A stretch of DNA of 9,542 nt from the NCBI GenBank assembly GCA_026396425.1, contig JAPLWU010000063.1, positions 1 through 9,542 on the forward strand, in the 5' to 3' direction. Numbering within the stretch: the stretch's first letter is position 1; each line of letters opens with the position of its first letter. Under the pieces are notes generated by a model. The model searched no databases and was not told where the DNA came from. It saw only the letters and a list, made by a program, of their open reading frames with translations. The position numbers were made by a program, and so were the translations under genes. Positions 1 through 6,588 of this stretch are shown here, one piece after another. This DNA comes from Microcaldota archaeon (lineage in GTDB: Archaea > Micrarchaeota > Micrarchaeia > Burarchaeales > JAKAKT01).

Positions 1-27
1 GATGACAGGGTGAGATGCGGTTAGGGC

Positions 28-32
28 GTGAT
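28..32 (+). promoter_or_regulatory. Ribosome binding site deciding the nadX start (GTGAT)
   Basis: GTGAT lies three bases before the GTG at 36. It pairs perfectly with AUCAC of the usual archaeal 16S rRNA 3' end. The same register recurs before other genes here, which favours GTG 36 over ATG 15. Confidence 0.5.
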
Positions 33-35
33 TAT

Positions 36-797
36 GTGCTGAAGATTGGGATTCTGGGATGCGGGGCAATAGGCGGATTCGTGGCCAGGAATCTCGCCAA
101 GGGCAGGGTGAAGGGAGCGGAGCTCGCGGGAGTCATGGACAAGGAGGGAGAGAAGGCCGAATCTCTCGCGCGGGAATGCAAAGCAAAAGCGTTCGCCGAC
201 GTTGAAACGATGGCAACTGCCTGCGACGTTGTAGTCGAAGCCGCGTCCGGACAAGCCGTTCGCGACCATGCAAAGGCCATATTGGAACACGCGCGGCTGG
301 TCATGATGAGTTCGGGCGCCCTGATGGACGGAAAATTGATGGCAGTGCTCAGGAAAACCGCGGAGAAGCACGGGACGAAGCTCATAATCCCCTCCGGGGC
401 CCTCGCAGGGATTGACGGATTGTGCGCCGCCCGCGGGGCGAGGAAGGCGAGGCTCACCACGATAAAGTCGCCTGCATCGCTGGGGATAACCACGAAAACA
501 AAACGAATCGTATTCAAAGGGCCGGCGAGCAGGGCGGCGAGGATTTTTCCGAAGAACATAAACATCGCGGCTTCGGCGAGCCTCGCAGTGGGGATGGACA
601 TCGAGGTGGTCATAATGGCCGACCCAAAAGCGAAAAGGAATACCCACGTTCTCGAAGTCGAGGGCTTGTTCGGGAAGATAAGCGTGAGGGCCGAGAACGA
701 GCCCCTCAGGGACAACCCCAAGTCGAGCGAGCTTGCGGCCATGGCCTGCCTCGCCGCGATAAGGAGGATTTCGGAGGCAGTCGAAATCGGGAATTGA
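36..797 (+). CDS. nadX: L-aspartate dehydrogenase (NadX/AspDH)
   Basis: Predicted NAD(P)-dependent enzyme oxidising L-aspartate to iminoaspartate, the substrate that NadA condenses with dihydroxyacetone phosphate; it replaces aspartate oxidase NadB. From the GTG at 36 the protein has 253 residues, normal for the family. An N-terminal Rossmann fold shows GCGAIG at residues 8-13 and VVEAAS near 67-72. The C-terminal catalytic domain has PSGALAGIDG at 119-128, FPKNINIAA at 171-179, MADPKAKRNTH with the probable catalytic His204, and NPKSS at 227-231. I prefer GTG 36 to the in-frame ATG at 15 because the protein then begins MLKIGILGCG, as family members do, and GTGAT lies three bases upstream. 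An ATG-15 start would put its GGGTGA only one base away. nadA follows 18 bases downstream, so the pair is probably co-transcribed. The family call is firm; the start is less so. Confidence 0.93.
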   Translation: MLKIGILGCGAIGGFVARNLAKGRVKGAELAGVMDKEGEKAESLARECKAKAFADVETMATACDVVVEAASGQAVRDHAKAILEHARLVMMSSGALMDGKLMAVLRKTAEKHGTKLIIPSGALAGIDGLCAARGARKARLTTIKSPASLGITTKTKRIVFKGPASRAARIFPKNINIAASASLAVGMDIEVVIMADPKAKRNTHVLEVEGLFGKISVRAENEPLRDNPKSSELAAMACLAAIRRISEAVEIGN

Positions 798-807
798 AAT
801 TAAGTGC

Positions 808-812
808 GTGGT
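808..812 (+). promoter_or_regulatory. Ribosome binding site deciding the nadA start (GTGGT)
   Basis: GTGGT followed by CAA and then ATG 816. It is a G-U wobble variant of GTGAT at the same three-base spacing as before serS. It supports ATG 816 over GTG 804. Confidence 0.45.
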
Positions 813-815
813 CAA

Positions 816-1712
816 ATGGGAATTGAGGATGAAATAAGAAAGGCCAAGGGGAGGAGGAATGCGCTCATACTCTCGCACAACTACCAGAGGCCCGAGGTGC
901 AGGACATCGCCGATTACGTGGGCGACTCGCTGGAGCTTTGCAGGGAGGCGAGGAAGAGCGGCGCAGGGCTCGTCATATTCTGCGGGGTCACGTTCATGGC
1001 CGAGGCAGCGCTCATTCTCACTGGCAAGGATGTGCGCATGCCCGACCTCCACGCCACCTGCCCGATGGCGGCAATGCTTTCCGCGGAGGACATACGGAAA
1101 TACAAGAGAATCCACCCCGGGGCGACAACCGTAATTTACATCAACAGCACCGCCGAGGCCAAGACCGAGGCGGACGTAATATGCACCTCTGCCAATTACG
1201 AGAAGGTGATAGGGGACGCCCCAACGGACACCGTGCTTTTCGGGCCTGACGCCAACATGGCCCAAAGGGCGGCAAGGATTTGCGGCAAGAAGGTCATCGC
1301 AATGCCGGCGGACGGCCACTGCAGAATCCACAGCCACCTCATAACGAAGACGAAGATTGGGAGGCTCAAGGAGCTCCACCCGAAGGCCTTGGTGCTCGTT
1401 CATCCGGAATGCGTTGCGGAAGTCCAGGCAATGGCCGACGTTGTGTGCGGGACAGGGGGCATGGCAAGAATCGCGAGGGAGAGCGACAGGAAGGAGTTCA
1501 TAATAGGAACCGAGGAGGAGATGTGCCACAGGCTGAGGAAGGAGAATCCCGGCAAGGCCTTCTACGGGGTTGGGGCATACTGCAACAACATGAAGAAGAC
1601 GACGCTTGAGGGCATACTGCGGGTTTTGAATTCCGATAACGACGGCCGCATCTCGCTGGACGCGGAAATAATAAGGAAAACGAAACCTGCCCTCGAACGG
1701 ATGCTGGCCTGA
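816..1712 (+). CDS. nadA: Quinolinate synthase NadA
   Basis: [4Fe-4S] enzyme condensing iminoaspartate with dihydroxyacetone phosphate to quinolinate in de novo NAD synthesis. From ATG 816 it has 298 residues. Visible family motifs are SHNYQ, GDSLE, FCGVTFMAEAA, CPMAAML, YINSTAEAK, CTSAN, HPEC, GTEEEM and YCNNM. The three cluster cysteines are C82 (ATCPM), C169 (DGHC) and C256 (YCNNM). Their 87-residue spacing matches the known pattern, and the numbers nearly coincide with those recalled for Pyrococcus NadA (83/170/256), which supports this start. A GTG at 804 would add four residues but has a poorer ribosome site; GTGGT lies three bases before ATG 816. It directly follows nadX, whose product feeds it. 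nadC, the next step, is not in the window. Confidence 0.96.
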   Translation: MGIEDEIRKAKGRRNALILSHNYQRPEVQDIADYVGDSLELCREARKSGAGLVIFCGVTFMAEAALILTGKDVRMPDLHATCPMAAMLSAEDIRKYKRIHPGATTVIYINSTAEAKTEADVICTSANYEKVIGDAPTDTVLFGPDANMAQRAARICGKKVIAMPADGHCRIHSHLITKTKIGRLKELHPKALVLVHPECVAEVQAMADVVCGTGGMARIARESDRKEFIIGTEEEMCHRLRKENPGKAFYGVGAYCNNMKKTTLEGILRVLNSDNDGRISLDAEIIRKTKPALERMLA

Positions 1713-1797
1713 GCCCGCGCGAATGAGGGGCGGGAGATTGAGAGATTTGAAGTGGGGAAAGTAGTGCGGATGGCCACGGGCGGAGGACTATACTATT
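1713..1797. other. Convergent spacer between nadA and prf1
   Basis: This 85-base stretch lies between the stop codons of two converging genes. It has a weak stem (CCCGC at 1714-1718, GCGGG at 1730-1734, 11-base loop) without a T tract, and an A/T-rich end (1789-1800, tatactatttta) that could help end nadA transcription. No open frame, RNA gene or repeat of note was seen. Confidence 0.5.
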
Positions 1798-3000
1798 TTA
1801 CCTGTAGCGCAGGAAGGCGCCGACTCCCTTGAATGCCGCGAGGAACTGGCTCCCCTCACCAGTATTGGAAGAAACGACGTGCGTCTCGATTCCTTTCGAA
1901 TCCGCAAGCTCGATTAGGAAGTCGGAAAGATCGGATTCTGATTCGAGCTCGCCATTCCCTCCGCATGCACATTTCTTGGTTTTTGGCGCCTTGGATTCGG
2001 CGAAAACCACTTCTTGGGCTCCGCAGCTCGGGCATTTGTAGACCGCCCTTTTCAGCACGAGGTCCTGCGAGACTATCAGTTCCGAAACCTGGCCTGCTTC
2101 TAGTGCACGTATGACCTCGTTTATTCCATACGCCGCGAGCCCGCCGGAGGTTACCTGCTTTATGAACGCGTCGAGCAGCTTCTTCTCCTTTACCGATTCC
2201 TGCTCGGAGATGATTTCGCCCGCCTTGGACATTATCTCGGTAAGGCCGTACTCGTCCGTATAACCGGTGTCGACAATCCCGAGAATCTTCAGCTGGTAGT
2301 TGAAGGGCCTCGCCTTGAGGAAATTGTCCTTGACGGGCCCTGGCCCGCCCACAATAACTCCCATTACGGTCTGGCCGACGAATGCCGCGTCCATTGCCTC
2401 GCCAACGCGGACGTAGTATTTCTCTATCCCCTCTTCAACCAGGCGCTGGTACCTCCTCGCGCTCTGGCCCCCCTTGCTGACCTTGGAATGCGCGGTCGAA
2501 TGGAGCGTCCGGACTACCTGCATGGCCGTGCCCTTTATTATGCCGAGCGTCGCGTCCCTGCCGTCCATTACGACCAGCCCGTAGGCGTCCTTTTTCTCGA
2601 GAATTTCCGACAGGGGGTCGAGCAGGAATCTCGAATCGCACCGGTATAACTGCACTTTTATGGGCTGGTGCGGGACGATTGCGAACAGGCATATGTCGGG
2701 CCGCCCCATTGTTTCCGAGACGTTGCCGCAGAATATGGCGACCCCGTTGTCGGGCGGCTCGCGGAAGCCCTTGAGGTACTGGATTATTTTCTCCAGAGCC
2801 TCCTGCACGTTCTTCCTAGTGGATTTCGACTTTATGTTGCCCGCCTGGCCGTACTCTTCCTTTAGCTTGTTGGAAACGTCGGAGATTCTGTATTTGGGCG
2901 GGACGTAAACCGAGATTAGCTCGGTGCCTGAGCCGTGAATGGCGGAGAGGAACTTGAGCTTCTTGCCCAATTCGTATTTTGCCTTCGAAGTGTCAGACAT
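1798..3000 (-). CDS. prf1: Peptide chain release factor aRF1 (archaeal eRF1 type)
   Basis: Class 1 release factor that reads all three stop codons in the ribosomal A site and triggers peptidyl-tRNA hydrolysis. From ATG 3000 it has 400 residues, the usual archaeal length. Domain 1 carries NIKS at 55-58 and the YxCxxxF stop-recognition motif as YRCDSRF at 119-125. Domain 2 carries SKGGQSARR with the catalytic GGQ at 177-179. Domain 3 contains a zinc-type cysteine set (CPSCG and, after about 20 residues, CACGG) and ends KGVGAFLRYR, as archaeal relatives do. A GTG at 3009 would add three residues, but the GTGGT it belongs to reads better as the ribosome site for ATG 3000. It lies downstream of serS on the same strand; the 238-base spacer contains a candidate small ORF. 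Confidence 0.97.
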   Translation of the reverse strand: MSDTSKAKYELGKKLKFLSAIHGSGTELISVYVPPKYRISDVSNKLKEEYGQAGNIKSKSTRKNVQEALEKIIQYLKGFREPPDNGVAIFCGNVSETMGRPDICLFAIVPHQPIKVQLYRCDSRFLLDPLSEILEKKDAYGLVVMDGRDATLGIIKGTAMQVVRTLHSTAHSKVSKGGQSARRYQRLVEEGIEKYYVRVGEAMDAAFVGQTVMGVIVGGPGPVKDNFLKARPFNYQLKILGIVDTGYTDEYGLTEIMSKAGEIISEQESVKEKKLLDAFIKQVTSGGLAAYGINEVIRALEAGQVSELIVSQDLVLKRAVYKCPSCGAQEVVFAESKAPKTKKCACGGNGELESESDLSDFLIELADSKGIETHVVSSNTGEGSQFLAAFKGVGAFLRYR

Positions 3001-3004
3001 GCAA

Positions 3005-3009
3005 ACCAC
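3005..3009 (-). promoter_or_regulatory. Ribosome binding site of prf1 (GTGGT)
   Basis: On the minus strand GTGGT, four bases (TTGC), then ATG at 3000. It matches the site before serS almost base for base (GTGGTTTCATG), so the start is placed at 3000 rather than at the GTG of 3009. Confidence 0.45.
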
Positions 3010-3033
3010 TAAAACAACAAATCAATTCAATCT

Positions 3034-3045
3034 TTCGAATTCGAA
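3034..3045. repeat. Perfect 12-base palindrome upstream of prf1
   Basis: ttcgaattcgaa is a perfect inverted repeat lying 34-45 bases before the prf1 start. It could be an operator or simply part of the TCGAA-rich spacer. The same spacer has a 17-base direct repeat (3040-3056 and 3168-3184, one mismatch). Function unknown. Confidence 0.4.
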
Positions 3046-3064
3046 CTTTTGAGATCACCATGTT

Positions 3065-3205
3065 TCAATTCGTTCGATTGCTTGCTCGCCCTTTTTCGAG
3101 TTCCATTCTTTCATTTCTTTTTCCATTTTCGAGTTTCGCTTCTGATTTTTTTGTTTTTCGTTTAGCTTTCGAACTTTCGAGATCGTTTTTCGATGCTTCG
3201 GACAT
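3065..3205 (-). CDS. Possible small basic protein, 46 residues
   Basis: An open frame of 46 residues sits in the serS-prf1 spacer, starting MSEASKNDLESSKAKRK and ending GRASNRTN before TGA. It has 14 Lys/Arg against 8 Asp/Glu, no aromatic residue and no cysteine, so it would be a very hydrophilic, probably disordered, basic peptide. The start at 3205 has GTGGT (3210-3214) four bases upstream, the same arrangement as prf1; an adjacent ATG at 3208 is also possible. It begins 33 bases after the serS stop. Against coding: the strand is purine-rich here, a second frame is also open over part of it, and the TCGAA repeats may drive the composition. I do not recognise a family. It may equally be an untranslated spacer. 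Confidence 0.35.
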   Translation of the reverse strand: MSEASKNDLESSKAKRKTKKSEAKLENGKRNERMELEKGRASNRTN

Positions 3206-3238
3206 CATTACCACTAACCAAATTGTTTTTTGCGCCCG

Positions 3239-4513
<1,275 letters not shown>

Positions 4514-4666
4514 TCAATAACGCTCATTGCTCGTCAATCGCGGACTCGAGAACGAACGGTAACTTACGGCATTTCGCGTCTCGCGAAGCTCAAACATCCA
4601 ATCACTCATCGCTCGCGGGCTCGAGGACACGTTTTTTATTTTTCGCGTCTCGCGAGCATTTGGCAT
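4514..4666 (-). CDS. Possible repeat-containing small protein, 50 residues
   Basis: An open frame fills almost the whole spacer between the DUF1858 gene and serS: it begins 7 bases after the first stop and ends 12 bases before the serS ATG. It starts MPNARETRKIK and ends LTSNERY. The peptide contains two copies of a unit, ARETR...SSPRAMS and LRETR...SSPRLTS. At DNA level the RETR boxes are 69 bases (23 codons) apart, the SSPR codons differ only by AGC/AGT (synonymous), and the inner spacing differs by six bases. These are weak signs of selection for frame. GCGGT lies three bases before the ATG (4670-4674). A shorter start at ATG 4597, preceded by GTGAT, would give 27 residues. No family recognised. 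A/T-rich DNA at 4632-4645 could instead be a serS promoter, making this a leader or untranslated region. Confidence 0.35.
   Translation of the reverse strand: MPNARETRKIKNVSSSPRAMSDWMFELRETRNAVSYRSFSSPRLTSNERY
4573..4587. repeat. GC-rich inverted repeat, copy 1
   Basis: TTCGCG-TCT-CGCGAA is a six-base-pair stem with a three-base loop. A second copy lies 69 bases away at 4642-4656 and 15 bases (tttcgcgtctcgcga) are identical between the two. It lies inside the possible 50-residue ORF upstream of serS. No T tract follows in the direction of transcription, so it does not look like a terminator. Confidence 0.5.
4642..4656. repeat. GC-rich inverted repeat, copy 2
   Basis: TTCGCG-TCT-CGCGAG, the second copy, with one stem base changed relative to copy 1. 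A companion box containing CTCGAG accompanies each copy (near 4542 and 4620), so the whole unit of about 50-65 bases is duplicated. Confidence 0.5.
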
Positions 4667-4673
4667 CGAACCG

Positions 4674-4883
4674 CTATTTCGCCACCGCATTCAACTTATC
4701 GAGAAGGAGGTTTAAATCTATTCCGTGGCCCGTGGCCGCCTGCTCGATGGTCTCCATGCCCGCCATTGGGCAGCCCACGCAGTGCATTCCTATGCTCAGG
4801 AAAACCTCTGCGGTTTTCGGGTATTTTTTTATCGTCTCGCCAATCGCCATGTCCTTTTGGATGAAATTCGGTTTCTTTTTCAT
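4674..4883 (-). CDS. DUF1858 redox-disulfide domain protein
   Basis: A single-domain 69-residue protein of the DUF1858 / hybrid-cluster-protein-associated disulfide family. The hallmark is a CxxC in a fixed setting, seen here as GMHCVGCPMAGMETIEQAATGHGID with C35 and C38. The first half (MAIGETIKKYPKTAEVFLSIG) is the usual helical part. The pair of cysteines is thought to form a redox-active disulfide or metal site; no substrate is established, and I infer only a thiol/redox role in the cytoplasm. Its ATG follows the nrdR stop with no gap (TAAATG), and GAGGT at 4890-4894 supplies a ribosome site inside the end of nrdR. It is therefore almost certainly co-transcribed, perhaps translationally coupled, with nrdR. 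The link with ribonucleotide reduction, which needs thiol reductants, is suggestive only. Confidence 0.9.
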   Translation of the reverse strand: MKKKPNFIQKDMAIGETIKKYPKTAEVFLSIGMHCVGCPMAGMETIEQAATGHGIDLNLLLDKLNAVAK

Positions 4884-5351
4884 TTATTTACCTCTCTTCC
4901 TTTTCTTGAGGAGCCTGTGGAGCTCCTCCTCGAAAGTTTCAATATCCTCGAATTCCCGGTAAACCGAGGCGAAGCGGATGTAGGCCACCTTGTCGACTTT
5001 CTTGAGGTGCCTCATCACCAGCTCGCCGATTTGGGTACTCGGAACCTCGATGTCCTCCCTCCGCCTCAGCTCCATCTCGATTTCGTCGACTATTTTTTCT
5101 ATCTGCTCGGTCGAGATGGGCCTCTTCTCGCACGCCTTCATTACGCCGTTTCTGAGCTTGGCCCTGTCGAACTTCTCTCTCCTTCCGTCCTTCTTCTTCA
5201 CGACCACTTCAGCTATCTCGGGGCGCTCGTAGGTCGTGAACCTCTTCTCGCACTTGAGGCACTCCCTCCGCCTTCTCGTGATTCCCGAGTCCTCGACGTC
5301 GCGGGAGTCGAGCACTTTGGTTTCCATATGGGAGCAGTACGGGCAGCGCAT
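4884..5351 (-). CDS. nrdR: Transcriptional repressor NrdR
   Basis: Zinc-ribbon plus ATP-cone regulator that senses dATP/ATP and represses ribonucleotide reductase genes in bacteria. The 155-residue length is typical. The N-terminal zinc ribbon has C3 and C6 (MRCPYC) and C31 and C34 (CLKC), with the family stretch KVLDSRDVEDSGITRRRREC and RFTTYE. The ATP-cone follows, about residues 46-136, from EVVVKKKDGRREKFDRAKL to VAYIRFASVYREF, and the protein ends in a basic tail. It heads the minus-strand block. TATA-like DNA about 26 bases before the ATG and no Shine-Dalgarno sequence imply a leaderless transcript. NrdR is mainly bacterial and patchy in archaea, so transfer is plausible. No nrd gene or clear NrdR box is present in the window, so its target is unknown. 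Confidence 0.95.
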   Translation of the reverse strand: MRCPYCSHMETKVLDSRDVEDSGITRRRRECLKCEKRFTTYERPEIAEVVVKKKDGRREKFDRAKLRNGVMKACEKRPISTEQIEKIVDEIEMELRRREDIEVPSTQIGELVMRHLKKVDKVAYIRFASVYREFEDIETFEEELHRLLKKRKRGK

Positions 5352-5365
5352 GAGAGGGGTTACGT

Positions 5366-5383
5366 TTTAAAAATATTTATAGG
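5366..5383. promoter_or_regulatory. Divergent TATA-box promoter, nrdR and membrane-protein gene
   Basis: The 54-base divergent spacer contains one A/T run, ttttaaaaatatttatag, nearly palindromic around TAAAAATATTTATA. Read on the minus strand it gives TATAAATA centred about 26 bases before the nrdR ATG (5351). Read on the plus strand it lies about 27-35 bases before the ATG at 5406. Neither start has a Shine-Dalgarno sequence, so both mRNAs are probably leaderless and the two promoters overlap. The two polymerases would then compete for one site. Confidence 0.6.
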
Positions 5384-5405
5384 TTGCGAGACCCTTATTG
5401 GAACC

Positions 5406-6179
5406 ATGGAAATTCTCGGAAAATCTCTTGGGGAGTATCTTGAAATCGCTTATGCGCCCCTTGCGCTCGTTTTTGTTGTGCAATTTATTGAGTTTATATT
5501 CTGGAACGAGTACTATTCGCTCGGCCTAATGGTCGCTGGCTTTGTGCTCGGTCTGTGGGTACCCGCCTATCTCGGCTGGCATGTCGTAAAAAGGCGCGGC
5601 GGCAGGATACTGCACGGCGTTGTCGCTGCGGCGGTATTCAATCTCGTCGGCTCGCTGATATGCACGGTTTTTTCTTTAACGAGAGGGGTTGAGTTCACCT
5701 TCTGGGGCATGGCGACGTTTTTCACCATTTTTGCAATCTCGACCGTCTTCTGGATTGTTGCAGGGGCGGTGGCCGCCGGGATTGCCGGTATCATTGCTAG
5801 AAAGAGTGGCGGCGGGGCTGGATGGGCCGAAGGCCTAATCGTGGCGAGCGCGGCATTCATCATCCTGGCCTCTTTTGCCGGATGCGCCCTCGCTAGGGAC
5901 TACGTCATCAAGATGACTATGCCGTTCGAATATGTCTTAAATTCCACTCTTGAAAACTGCGATCAAGGAACGAGCTTTACGAACGATGCAGGTTGGGTTA
6001 GGTTTACAATGAATGTTGAGGGGAGGACAACCTACAGGGGACGCGAGGCATGCCACTCTACAGTTGAAACTAGTATCGGCATGAACTCAACAATAACCGA
6101 CTATTATGTAATCAACAAAAACACCAGGTGTAGCGTGCAACGGGAGGATGGAGAAGAGGAATGCGAGAACTGGGATTAA
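5406..6179 (+). CDS. Five-helix membrane protein with external cysteine domain, unknown function
   Basis: A 257-residue protein I cannot assign to a family. Hydrophobic segments lie at about 15-32, 38-58, 69-90, 97-131 and 141-163. Basic residues at VKRRGGR (61-67) and ARKSGGG (131-137) put those loops inside. The N-terminus is then cytoplasmic and the last 94 residues outside. That external domain is polar, has four cysteines (C185, C216, C242, C253; two disulfides possible) and two N-S-T glycosylation sequons (N179, N227), and ends acidic (EDGEEECENWD). The ATG at 5406 is chosen because the frame upstream is only antisense to nrdR, and the A/T box lies at leaderless distance. hjc follows 18 bases after the stop and may be co-transcribed, without an obvious functional link. 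Confidence 0.85.
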   Translation: MEILGKSLGEYLEIAYAPLALVFVVQFIEFIFWNEYYSLGLMVAGFVLGLWVPAYLGWHVVKRRGGRILHGVVAAAVFNLVGSLICTVFSLTRGVEFTFWGMATFFTIFAISTVFWIVAGAVAAGIAGIIARKSGGGAGWAEGLIVASAAFIILASFAGCALARDYVIKMTMPFEYVLNSTLENCDQGTSFTNDAGWVRFTMNVEGRTTYRGREACHSTVETSIGMNSTITDYYVINKNTRCSVQREDGEEECENWD

Positions 6180-6189
6180 AATAAAACGA

Positions 6190-6194
6190 GTGAG
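6190..6194 (+). promoter_or_regulatory. Ribosome binding site of hjc (GTGAG)
   Basis: GTGAG, three bases (TCT), then ATG 6198, in the same register as the nadX and serS sites. It supports translation of hjc from a transcript shared with the membrane-protein gene. Confidence 0.4.
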
Positions 6195-6197
6195 TCT

Positions 6198-6584
6198 ATG
6201 GCCTTCGGAACTTATGCAAAAGGAGCCCGCACTGAGAGGGAGCTAATCTCAATTTTCTCCGACGCGGGCTATTCCGTGATTCGGGCGGCCGGAAGCGGCG
6301 TGAACTCCCTCTCTCCCGATTTGCTCGCCTTCAAAAGAACGAAGCAGTATGCTTTTGAATGCAAGGCGTGGGAGTCGGGCAGCCTTTCAATCGAAAAAAG
6401 CAGGTTCGAGCGCCTCCGCACCTGGGAGGACAACACGGGCATAACGACGTTCATCGCATGGCGGGTCAACAGGGTTGGCTGGCGCTTCGTCTATTTGCGC
6501 GAGTTCGAGGAGAAGGAGAAGAATTTCACGGTGACGTGGACGCGGGCAATGGAGATTGACAGGAAAATCGAGGAAATAATCTGA
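6198..6584 (+). CDS. hjc: Archaeal Holliday junction resolvase Hjc
   Basis: Dimeric structure-specific endonuclease that cleaves four-way junctions in recombination and fork repair. It has 128 residues, normal for Hjc. The nuclease core is visible in order: KGARTERELI with E13, the turn SVIRAAGSG, SPDLLAF with D41, and the E-x-K pair E54/K56 in YAFECKAW. These correspond to E9, D33, E46 and K48 of Pyrococcus Hjc as I recall it. WRFVYL near 95-100 is the usual end of the core; about 25 residues (EFEEKEKNF to KIEEII) extend beyond it. The stop is only four bases from the convergent ecfT stop, so the two transcripts must overlap at their 3' ends. Confidence 0.93.
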   Translation: MAFGTYAKGARTERELISIFSDAGYSVIRAAGSGVNSLSPDLLAFKRTKQYAFECKAWESGSLSIEKSRFERLRTWEDNTGITTFIAWRVNRVGWRFVYLREFEEKEKNFTVTWTRAMEIDRKIEEII

Positions 6585-6588
6585 AGAA

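Larger units (their letters stand above)
3010..3238. other. TCGAA-rich spacer between serS and prf1
   Basis: This is an A/T-rich, strand-asymmetric stretch (purines on the minus strand) with repeated TCGAA/CTCGAAA words. It contains the 12-base palindrome at 3034-3045, a 17-base direct repeat, and the possible 46-residue ORF. No tRNA-like fold or clear terminator was recognised. Confidence 0.5.

Noticed and set aside
21..1529. A 502-codon open frame on the minus strand opposite nadX and nadA
   Set aside because: It is exactly antisense to two well-recognised genes, has no family resemblance, and is rich in Arg/His/Pro as expected of shadow frames in GC-rich coding DNA.
1714..1734. Hairpin CCCGC...GCGGG after nadA as an intrinsic terminator
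   Set aside because: Only five pairs with an 11-base loop and no T tract follows.
4632..4644. T-rich run gttttttattttt as a terminator
   Set aside because: It would act only on plus-strand transcripts, and no plus-strand gene lies upstream; on the minus strand it is an A tract.
4725..5405. Upstream extension of the membrane-protein frame on the plus strand
   Set aside because: It is antisense to nrdR. The ATG at 5406 lies at leaderless distance from the A/T box and starts the recognisable protein.
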